Shown here: in pieces, positions 1 to 5,971 of the stretch
Position numbering within the stretch: position 1 is the stretch's first letter
How the letters are laid out: every line of letters begins with the position of its first letter
DNA from: an uncultured Prevotella sp.
GTDB lineage: Bacteria > Bacteroidota > Bacteroidia > Bacteroidales > Bacteroidaceae
Reading direction: 5' to 3'
NCBI GenBank assembly: GCA_934196725.1
Contig: CAKPWR010000095.1
Location: forward strand, 1 to 6,190
Length of the DNA: 6,190 bases
Program-made: the position numbers and the translations under genes
The notes under the pieces: generated by a model
Told to the model about the DNA's origin: nothing
What the model saw: only the letters and a program-made list of their open reading frames with translations
The model's database searches: none

Positions 1-84
1 ATACAGGACGAAAAGGGCAACCCAATTGACATGAAGAAATTCATGAATAAGAAGAATGTCTTCAATCCGATTGAACTACAATAA
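1..84 (+). CDS. C-terminal end of a probable GLPGLI family protein (partial, 5' end outside window)
   Basis: The reading frame is open from base 1 and encodes 27 residues before TAA at 82-84, immediately followed by a second in-frame TAA at 85-87. The tail ends in NPIELQ after a basic stretch (MKKFMNKKN). From memory, a NPIEL ending is typical of GLPGLI family proteins, small exported Bacteroidota proteins of unknown role that are often encoded directly before a TonB-receptor-like gene. That is the arrangement here: the next ATG lies three bases after the first stop, so the two genes are surely co-transcribed and may be translationally coupled. Only the tail is visible, so neither the GLPGLI motif nor a signal peptide can be checked. 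That this is a coding tail is strongly supported; the family name is an inference from the C-terminus and gene order. Confidence 0.62.
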   Translation: MQDEKGNPIDMKKFMNKKNVFNPIELQ

Positions 85-87
85 TAA

Positions 88-2691
88 ATGAAGAAAATAT
101 TTATCGGTTACATCACTTTCTTTCTCTTGCTCTGCATCCCAATGGCGATGCAAGGCAAGAGAAATACTCCTATCTTACTCGATGACGACAACACAGCTAC
201 CGGGATTCATGGGTATGTAGAAGATTCATTGACCCATAACCGTCTAGCCAACGTCTCCATCACGCTGCTCCGCAATGGCAAACCTTTGAAGTTTACAAGA
301 ACAAAGGAGGACGGAACCTTCGTGTTCCCTACCACCGAAAAGCAAGCCAACGACAAGCTGCAAGCCACGTTTATGGGGTATAAAAAAACAAAAACATCGA
401 TTTCATCGGGAAAAGAAACCGTCATCAGTATGGCTTCCACAGCATTCATGCTAAAAGAAGTGCAGGTTAAAGGTTCTCGCATCACGGGGCGAGACACCAT
501 TTCTTTCGATCTCACCCGCTTTGCCAACGAACGAGATAACTCCCTGAAAGATGTACTGAAGAAGCTGCCAGGCGTGGATATAGAGAAGAATGGCCGTATC
601 AACTACAATGGCAAACCTATCAATAGATTCACCGTGGAAGGACTTGACCTGACTGGTGGCAAATACAACCAGCTGGAAGAGAACATCAAGGCAAAAGATG
701 TGAAAAAGGCCGAAATCATCGAGCATGACCAGCCTATCAAGGCGCTCCAGAACAAGACCTTTACAGATAATGTGGCGATGAACATCGCCCTTAAAGACAG
801 TGCCCGCGACAAACTGATGCCAACCCTCAAGCCTTACATGCTCGTGGGGCATCCGTCCCACGTAGGCGGAAGCATCAATATCATGCAAATTGGCAAGAAG
901 AAACAGATGATGTATGATGCAGAATACGACAGAACAGGTAAAAATCTCGGCTATGCACTTAACCAACTCGCATCTTACAGCAATCGTCTGGCTCCTGCCT
1001 CCCTTCCATCATGGATATCAGTACCATCGCTTGACGCTCCTATTGACGAAGAACGCCTGCGCTTCAACACCTCGCAAAAATACTCCATCAACCATATCAA
1101 GAAGAACAAGGACGATGCAGAGACTCGCATAGAAGCCAACTATCTTCGTACGGTAACCCGACAAGAGCGAGAGAACATGAGTATCTACGACCTCGGCGGC
1201 GAAGCTCCCACAGTTACCACGGAGCACAACCACAAGACGATGATCAGCGATGCCTTCAATCTGCAATGGGAGAACAAGGTAAACAAGGCTGAGCATTATG
1301 GCAACGAGAGCATCAGCCTCAGCGCAGCACAAAACGATGGTTTGTCAAACATCAACGACACGCTTACCCAACGTGTCCGCATCCCAAAGCTCGACCTCTC
1401 GGCAAGTATCTACCGCCTCTTCGTCTTCAAGAAAAGTCAACTCTCTTGGCGTAGCACTGCCGACTATCACCATGGTGTGGCGGACCTCTACGTTAACGAC
1501 GAACGCAATCGCATCCGCACCAACCTTTGGCACACAGCCCACGCCTTACAGTGGATGAGGAATCGCTTCCACTGGACACAGGAATATAGAATGAGTATCG
1601 ACCTCAACAACATCTATGCGAAATATCAGAAAAGAAGCGATGAAATCGGCAAAAACAACGGATTCATCGAAAACAGTCACGATGAAATCGGTCAAAACAG
1701 CCTTAACATCACAGGGAAGTTCACCCCTTACTGGCAATACAAGACCGAGACGTTCCGTATGTCGTTCTCTCCCGATTTCATGTGGGAACGCTTCACCTAT
1801 CCACAGAAAACTCTACTTACCATATCACCCTACCTTTACTTATATAAGAAATTGGATTTCCGTAGAGAGTTGACTATCTACACAGGATACAGTACAGGAA
1901 CAGGCAATGCCACCAACTACGCCATAAAGCAATATCGCAAAAGTTATCGCTCTTGGTACACTTCGAGCGACATCATTCCGATAACCCGCTCTCTTTATGG
2001 CAAATTGAGTTACGACTACAAGCGCCCGATTAAGGAAATCTTCTTCAGCGCATCGGTCAATGCCAGCAAAAACTGGATGAACATGGCATCCGACCTACGC
2101 ATCGAAGATGGCAAATACTATACCTCATTATATAAGCAGGACAGCGAGGGCGATAACATCGGAGGTTCGCTCTACATATCGAAGGGCTTCTACGACCTGC
2201 ATCTGAAAACCCGCTTGGAAGGCAGTTACAACTACAGTAAGGGCGAGCAATACAGCAGCGGCAATGCCATCAGCTACACCGCCGACAACTATACAGTGAA
2301 GCCCAGCATCGACTTCTCGCCGTCCTGGTGTGCCTTTAGTTATGAAGGAGAATTCTCCTTTTACAACTCGAAACGCCAGAAAATAGCGAAGTCATCGTTA
2401 TTTAATTGGCGTCAAAGCGTATCTGCCACCGCAACCATCAACCATGTGGACCTCTCCTTCTCGCTTGTACATTATCGCAATGAGCTGCAAGAGGGCAAGC
2501 ACCTTAACACCCTCCTTGGCGATGCATCGGCAGTATGGAGAATGAAAAAGCTCCGCCTTTCTGCAGAACTCCGAAACCTATTCAATAAGAAGAACTATAT
2601 GGAAACCATCTATAGCGGCATCAGTACATTGACCGACAGCTATCATCTTCGCCCTCGCGAACTGATGATTTCCGCCCAGTACTCCTTTTAA
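88..2691 (+). CDS. TonB-dependent-receptor-like outer membrane beta-barrel protein with carboxypeptidase-regulatory-like domain
   Basis: This complete 867-aa protein is predicted to sit in the outer membrane. Residues 1-23 form a signal peptide (KK, then a hydrophobic FFLLLCIPMA core). Residues 39-128 fit the beta-sandwich carboxypeptidase-regulatory-like domain common at the N-terminus of Bacteroidota receptors (GIHGYVEDS, a KEDGTF turn, ATFMGYKK). Residues about 129-240 resemble a receptor plug (LKDVLKKLPGVDIEKNGRINYNGK, split here as LKDVLKKLPG then VDIEKNG; then INRFTVEGLDLTGG). The rest is rich in alternating aromatic and polar strands and ends in SAQYSF, a terminal aromatic as expected of an outer-membrane barrel. 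I see no convincing TonB box, and the protein is short beside SusC-type receptors, so TonB-dependent transport is not shown. It follows a probable GLPGLI gene by three bases and shares its mRNA; a terminator starts six bases past its stop. The substrate is unknown; no SusD-like partner is visible. The ATG at 88 is the only sensible start because it gives the signal peptide. Confidence 0.88.
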   Translation: MKKIFIGYITFFLLLCIPMAMQGKRNTPILLDDDNTATGIHGYVEDSLTHNRLANVSITLLRNGKPLKFTRTKEDGTFVFPTTEKQANDKLQATFMGYKKTKTSISSGKETVISMASTAFMLKEVQVKGSRITGRDTISFDLTRFANERDNSLKDVLKKLPGVDIEKNGRINYNGKPINRFTVEGLDLTGGKYNQLEENIKAKDVKKAEIIEHDQPIKALQNKTFTDNVAMNIALKDSARDKLMPTLKPYMLVGHPSHVGGSINIMQIGKKKQMMYDAEYDRTGKNLGYALNQLASYSNRLAPASLPSWISVPSLDAPIDEERLRFNTSQKYSINHIKKNKDDAETRIEANYLRTVTRQERENMSIYDLGGEAPTVTTEHNHKTMISDAFNLQWENKVNKAEHYGNESISLSAAQNDGLSNINDTLTQRVRIPKLDLSASIYRLFVFKKSQLSWRSTADYHHGVADLYVNDERNRIRTNLWHTAHALQWMRNRFHWTQEYRMSIDLNNIYAKYQKRSDEIGKNNGFIENSHDEIGQNSLNITGKFTPYWQYKTETFRMSFSPDFMWERFTYPQKTLLTISPYLYLYKKLDFRRELTIYTGYSTGTGNATNYAIKQYRKSYRSWYTSSDIIPITRSLYGKLSYDYKRPIKEIFFSASVNASKNWMNMASDLRIEDGKYYTSLYKQDSEGDNIGGSLYISKGFYDLHLKTRLEGSYNYSKGEQYSSGNAISYTADNYTVKPSIDFSPSWCAFSYEGEFSFYNSKRQKIAKSSLFNWRQSVSATATINHVDLSFSLVHYRNELQEGKHLNTLLGDASAVWRMKKLRLSAELRNLFNKKNYMETIYSGISTLTDSYHLRPRELMISAQYSF

Positions 2692-2696
2692 ACAAG

Positions 2697-2730
2697 AACT
2701 CCCATCTCAGAAAAGAGACGGGAGTTTTTT
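2697..2730 (+). terminator. Intrinsic terminator of the GLPGLI/outer-membrane-barrel operon
   Basis: AACTCCC (2697-2703) pairs with GGGAGTT (2720-2726). After one A/C mismatch the stem continues with TCTC (2705-2708) against GAGA (2715-2718), leaving an AGAAAA loop. The 3' arm runs straight into six T residues (2725-2730). This is a classic rho-independent terminator, placed six bases after the stop of the barrel gene. Confidence 0.9.
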
Positions 2731-2828
2731 GTATTTATACTATCTATCTCATAATTACTTATCCTTTATTAAAATATAATTTTCCTTAAAAAACATCTCC
2801 AAAAGATACATTCTTATGAAATAAATGA

Positions 2829-2836
2829 TATATTTG
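2829..2836 (+). promoter_or_regulatory. Probable -7 element (TATATTTG) of the lipoprotein gene promoter
   Basis: TATATTTG matches the Bacteroidota primary-sigma -7 consensus TAnnTTTG exactly and lies 25 bases before the ATG at 2862, implying a short leader of roughly 15-20 nt. No good TTTG -33 element is seen 19-21 bases upstream, where the sequence is simply AT-rich, so the promoter may be weak or depend on the -7 element. The leader is A-rich (TTTTTAAATAACAAAGC) with no Shine-Dalgarno sequence, which is normal in this phylum. The rest of the gap 2731-2828 is AT-rich with no further feature that I can support. Confidence 0.55.
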
Positions 2837-2861
2837 CAGTAATTTTTAAATAACAAAGCAT

Positions 2862-3305
2862 ATGAAACGAACATTATCCACACTTTTCGCAATCATTGCC
2901 ATTTTTTGTCTGACAAGTTGTAGCAGTGATGAAGAAGATTACAGAATTACAGGGGTGTACGAAACGACCCACAATGATTTAAATCTACCAGAAACTGTTA
3001 TTAACAGCAAGGAAGAGTTAAAGAATTACATACAACAATACCTGGTCACCTGGGAAAGTACCCTAAACAAGGAACTTGAAGGCGACTTTTCAAATTATAG
3101 TATAATTTCATATTGTTATTATACAAGCATCAAACCTCAGAAAATAGAATATACAGAGGACAACAATAATATTACTGTTTACTGTGAATGCGGCAATCAC
3201 GTTGAAATGGCGTTACCTTTATGTTACTTTATCAAGGTTAAACCGAAAATACCATCCAACGCCAAAGTAAACTTAGTCGTTAATGGAACGGAGATTCCTA
3301 ATTAG
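2862..3305 (+). CDS. Small lipoprotein of unknown function, probably surface exposed
   Basis: The 147-aa product starts with a lipoprotein signal peptide: MKR, a hydrophobic stretch (LFAIIAIF), then the lipobox LTSC with the lipidated cysteine at residue 20. The following residues SSDEED form an acidic cluster like the lipoprotein export signals known to send Bacteroidota lipoproteins to the cell surface, so a location on the outside of the outer membrane is likely but inferred. The mature part (about 128 aa) has no domain I can name. It contains INSKEELKNYI followed later by DFSNYSII, a pattern that reminds me of other small Bacteroidota lipoproteins, but I would not assign a family on it. 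Four further cysteines (85, 108, 110, 121) could form disulfides. The gene has its own promoter and terminator, so it is monocistronic, and it is visibly more AT-rich than the genes on both sides, which may indicate separate acquisition or weaker codon selection. The ATG at 2862 is supported by the signal peptide. Confidence 0.85.
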   Translation: MKRTLSTLFAIIAIFCLTSCSSDEEDYRITGVYETTHNDLNLPETVINSKEELKNYIQQYLVTWESTLNKELEGDFSNYSIISYCYYTSIKPQKIEYTEDNNNITVYCECGNHVEMALPLCYFIKVKPKIPSNAKVNLVVNGTEIPN

Positions 3306-3308
3306 TAA

Positions 3309-3347
3309 AAAGCCTATCACTTGACAATCAATCAAGTGATAGGCTTT
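3309..3347. terminator. Bidirectional terminator between convergent lipoprotein and GH3 genes
   Basis: A perfect 16-bp inverted repeat (3309-3324 with 3332-3347) encloses a 7-base loop (CAATCAA). On the + strand the hairpin begins four bases after the lipoprotein stop and its 3' arm ends in TTT, followed by CTTATT. On the minus strand, read from the GH3 gene whose stop is about 40 bases away, the hairpin ends in GGCTTT and continues into further T residues (TTTTT in total). It can therefore stop transcription from both sides. The remaining bases up to 3386 are the 3' UTR of the GH3 mRNA. Confidence 0.9.
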
Positions 3348-3386
3348 CTTATTAACACATTATCGTTACTTTCGGGAAAACATTAC

Positions 3387-5741
3387 CTATTTCTGCTTCA
3401 GATAGTTCAACTGAACCTTAGGAGCACAGGCATTGCTTGTCTTCTCGGTATATTCAGCCACCTTCAAAGTAGCAGTACCCTTGATGTTCTCCACATCGCT
3501 ACCTACCTTGAAGAGATAGTTACCAGCATCTACCTTCCACTGGCTGTTAGCCTCATCGAAGCTGGCGAGATCGCGCTTCTCGAGTGTCATCTTCAATGTC
3601 TGGCTCTCACCTGGCTTCAGCAACTTGGTCTTGCCGAAGGTCTTGAGTTCCTTGGCTGGCTTCTCGTAAGCACCCTTAGGAGCGGTGACATAAACCTCAG
3701 CAACTTCCTTGCCGGCAACCTTACCAGTATTCTTGATGGTTACGCTAACCTCGATGTTGTTGCCTTTTGCCTTGACAGATGGCTTGCCAAACTCGAAGGT
3801 AGTATAGCTCAAACCATAACCGAATGGATAAGCCACATTCTTCTTGAAGGTATCAAAGTAGCGATAACCTACGTAGATATCCTCCTCGTGGTTGCTATAA
3901 TCGTAACCCTTGATGTTACCCTTGCTCCAATCCAGCAGATTCTTGTAGGTGTACATATCGTAATCCTTGGCGAAGTTGGCAGTAGATGGATGATCGGTAG
4001 CAGCGATAGGCCAGGTCATGGTCAACTTACCCGATGGATTCACCTTACCGGTCAGGATATCAGCAACAGAGTTACCACCCTCGATACCTGGCTGCCAAGC
4101 TACGAGAATAGCATCCACACGGTCTCTCCAACTGGCTGTCTCCATCACAGAACCAGAGTTGATGATGACAATCACCTTCTTGCCCTTGGCATGGAAAGCA
4201 TCAGATACACGGAAAATCATATCCTGCTCTATCTGACTGAGGTTGAACTCACCATTGATCTGGCGATCCATTCCCTCACCTGCCTGACGGCCGATGGTGA
4301 TGATGGCAGCATCTGCCTTTGGCTCCTCGCCAGCTACACAGCGCTCAGTAATCTCGATTTCATCGAGCTTAGGCTGACCCTGATCCAGGAACCACATCAT
4401 CGGATTCTTGTCTGCCTTCAACTTAGCCTTGGCATACTTCACATAATTCTGATAGATTTCTGTAAGCTGAGGAGTAGTTGCCACGCCGATGTTCTTCAAA
4501 CCGGTAACCATATCCACAGAATAGCCTACATTTACGGCTCCACTACCGAGACCACCCGACATGAAGTCGTAAGAGTTGACACCGAAGAGTGCCACGGTCT
4601 TCAAGCCCTGGATAGGAAGAGCGGCATCATTCTTCAGGAGCACCATACCCTCGGTAGAACTCTGACGGGTGATGGCTGCATGAGCCTTCAAGTCTGGCTC
4701 ACCACTATATTTATATCCCTTGAATCGAGGAGTCTTCACAATATATTCGAGCATACGGCGAACATTGCGGTCCACATCCTTGATATCCAACTTGCCATTC
4801 TTTACAGCATTAACAATATCCTGCACCTGTGCTGGATAACCCGGCATCATCAAGTCGTTGCCAGCCTCAACTTCCTGTTCCAGCGGAAGGTCGTCACGCT
4901 TACCAATCCAGTCGGTCTCCACAATTCCCTTATATCCCCAGTCGTTGCGGAGAATATCTGTCAAGAGTCCCTTGTTGCCCTGGGCATAAACACCGTTGAT
5001 CTTATTATAGGCAGACATGATAGTCCAAGGATTGCTCTTGCGAACCATCATCTCGAAACCCTTCAGATACAACTCACGGAGAGCACGCTGGCTCAATCGC
5101 TCATCCACCTTGGTACGGTCAGTTTCCTGAGAGTTCACGGCAAAGTGCTTGGCACTCACGCCCACGCCTTGACTCTGTACACCCTGTACAAAGGCGGTTC
5201 CGATAAGCCCCGTTACAATTGGGTCTTCAGAATAATACTCAAAGTTACGGCCGCAGAGCGGATTGCGATGCAGGTTCATACCCGGTCCGAGCACAACATC
5301 ACAGCCATACTCCAGGGTTTCGTTACCGATAGCCTCACCCACCTTGCGCACCAGGTCGGTGTTCCAGGTAGAAGCCAGACAGGTTCCGATAGGGAAACCG
5401 GTAGCAAAATAGCTACGGCTGTCACCTTCGCGATGGGCATCGATATGAACACCGGCAGGACCATCACACTGTACGGTAGTAGGAATGCCGAGGCGAGGGA
5501 TTGCTACAGTAGTACCCGCAGCACCTGGCACGAACTTCTTCTGATGTCCGAGCATAGCGCCACTGCCCACAAATCCATCGTTACCACCGCCCACTAAGAT
5601 TTGGGCTTTCTCTTCCAAGGTCATCGCCTTGATAACTTCGTCGATGTTGTTGGCATTCAACTGAGGTGCTGATTGCGCCATCATTGTTGTTGCCATCGCT
5701 CCAGCCGCAACGGTAAGAGCCAATTTCTTGTAGTTCATCAT
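3387..5741 (-). CDS. Secreted glycoside hydrolase family 3 beta-glucosidase
   Basis: This complete 784-aa GH3 enzyme would release terminal beta-linked sugars, most likely glucose from beta-glucosides or cello-oligosaccharides (EC 3.2.1.21-type), in the periplasm or outside the cell. A signal peptide spans residues 1-22 (KK, then LALTVAAGAMATTMMA), with likely cleavage before Q23. The N-terminal (beta/alpha)8-type domain (about 33-345) carries the substrate-binding motifs CDGPAG (D93), CGRNFEYYSEDP (R165) and AKHF (K198, H199), and the nucleophile motif GIVETDWIG (D277). The C-terminal alpha/beta domain (about 365-605) has GRQAGEGMDR, where E489 fits the acid/base. The fibronectin-III-like domain begins near YPFGYGLSYTTF (638-649) and ends near 765, followed by a 20-residue tail. 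Length is normal for the three-domain type. All catalytic positions I can recognise are intact. The enzyme resembles cellodextrinase-type Prevotella GH3 proteins, but exact specificity cannot be read from sequence. Two ATGs are adjacent (5741 and 5738); either gives the same signal peptide. It is a single-gene unit. Codon use is strongly biased. Confidence 0.95.
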   Translation of the reverse strand: MMNYKKLALTVAAGAMATTMMAQSAPQLNANNIDEVIKAMTLEEKAQILVGGGNDGFVGSGAMLGHQKKFVPGAAGTTVAIPRLGIPTTVQCDGPAGVHIDAHREGDSRSYFATGFPIGTCLASTWNTDLVRKVGEAIGNETLEYGCDVVLGPGMNLHRNPLCGRNFEYYSEDPIVTGLIGTAFVQGVQSQGVGVSAKHFAVNSQETDRTKVDERLSQRALRELYLKGFEMMVRKSNPWTIMSAYNKINGVYAQGNKGLLTDILRNDWGYKGIVETDWIGKRDDLPLEQEVEAGNDLMMPGYPAQVQDIVNAVKNGKLDIKDVDRNVRRMLEYIVKTPRFKGYKYSGEPDLKAHAAITRQSSTEGMVLLKNDAALPIQGLKTVALFGVNSYDFMSGGLGSGAVNVGYSVDMVTGLKNIGVATTPQLTEIYQNYVKYAKAKLKADKNPMMWFLDQGQPKLDEIEITERCVAGEEPKADAAIITIGRQAGEGMDRQINGEFNLSQIEQDMIFRVSDAFHAKGKKVIVIINSGSVMETASWRDRVDAILVAWQPGIEGGNSVADILTGKVNPSGKLTMTWPIAATDHPSTANFAKDYDMYTYKNLLDWSKGNIKGYDYSNHEEDIYVGYRYFDTFKKNVAYPFGYGLSYTTFEFGKPSVKAKGNNIEVSVTIKNTGKVAGKEVAEVYVTAPKGAYEKPAKELKTFGKTKLLKPGESQTLKMTLEKRDLASFDEANSQWKVDAGNYLFKVGSDVENIKGTATLKVAEYTEKTSNACAPKVQLNYLKQK

Positions 5742-5753
5742 TTTGTCGTTTAT

Positions 5754-5798
5754 TTAGTTATTACTTTTCTGTTCTGTTAGTCGTTTCATCAGGTTCAT
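5754..5798 (-). other. Possible 14-codon upstream ORF in the GH3 leader
   Basis: In the presumed leader of the GH3 mRNA an ATG at 5798 opens a frame of 14 codons (MNLMKRLTEQKSNN) closed by TAA at 5756-5754, 12 bases before the GH3 ATG. A second in-frame ATG lies at 5789. It could be a translated leader peptide that affects the GH3 start, or simply chance; a frame this short is easily random. No ribosome-stalling motif or run of regulatory codons is evident. Confidence 0.25.
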
Positions 5799-5839
5799 GC
5801 AGTACTCAGAAGTTACAGCATTTCTTCAAAAACTTGTTG

Positions 5840-5871
5840 CAAATTTAATAAAATAAGGTGGAAACGCCAAG
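5840..5871 (-). promoter_or_regulatory. Probable promoter of the GH3 gene
   Basis: Read on the minus strand, TAAATTTG (5847-5840) matches the Bacteroidota -7 consensus TAnnTTTG exactly. Twenty bases upstream is CTTG (5871-5868), three of four matches to the TTTG -33 element, at the usual spacing of about 19-21. Transcription would begin near 5833, giving a leader of roughly 90 nt before the GH3 ATG. The -33 element lies in the loop of the terminator hairpin described next, an unusual overlap. No operator repeat or binding site for a known regulator is obvious. Confidence 0.55.
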
Positions 5872-5883
5872 CATTTCCACCTT
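5855..5883 (-). terminator. Probable terminator of the Fic-domain gene
   Basis: AAGGTGGAAA (5855-5864) pairs perfectly over 10 bp with TTTCCACCTT (5874-5883), leaving the 9-base loop CGCCAAGCA. On the minus strand the hairpin is followed by TTATTTTATT, so it fits the end of the Fic-domain mRNA, whose stop codon is about 90 bases upstream. On the + strand it is followed by TTTCTTC and might also block antisense transcription, but no + strand gene is seen to need it. Confidence 0.72.
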
Positions 5884-5971
5884 TTTCTTCTTGAATTCAA
5901 CAAGATTATTCCCGGATTTAACAAAAGATATAGTAAGAGAATAACATACTATACATATCCCTAGCCTAAGA
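5884..5971. other. 3' untranslated region of the Fic-domain gene, no further feature seen
   Basis: This AT-rich stretch lies between the Fic stop codon and its presumed terminator. It contains a 10-base palindrome TTGAATTCAA (5891-5900) and a weak 4-bp CTAG/CTAG pairing around the stop codon; neither is strong enough to name as a site. No ORF of note and no good -33/-7 promoter pair was found on either strand. Confidence 0.5.

Noticed and set aside
451..966. Overlapping minus-strand open frames opposite the outer-membrane-barrel gene
   Set aside because: They lack domain-like composition, promoters and plausible starts, and lie opposite a clearly coding gene with a signal peptide and barrel features.
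3321..5597. A 758-codon open frame on the + strand opposite the GH3 gene
   Set aside because: It is in codon-aligned antisense register, starts with TTG inside the terminator hairpin, has no recognisable domain, and is explained by the GH3 gene avoiding TTA, CTA and TCA codons. The minus-strand protein has complete GH3 motifs.
3387..5741. GH3 gene as part of a polysaccharide utilisation locus
   Set aside because: No SusC/SusD pair, hybrid two-component sensor or other glycoside hydrolase is in the window; the neighbouring barrel protein is separated by a convergent lipoprotein gene and terminators and lacks a SusD partner.
5891..5900. Palindrome TTGAATTCAA as an operator site
   Set aside because: It is a single 10-base AT-rich palindrome within the Fic 3' untranslated region and upstream of the GH3 promoter; such a short palindrome is common by chance and no second copy was found.
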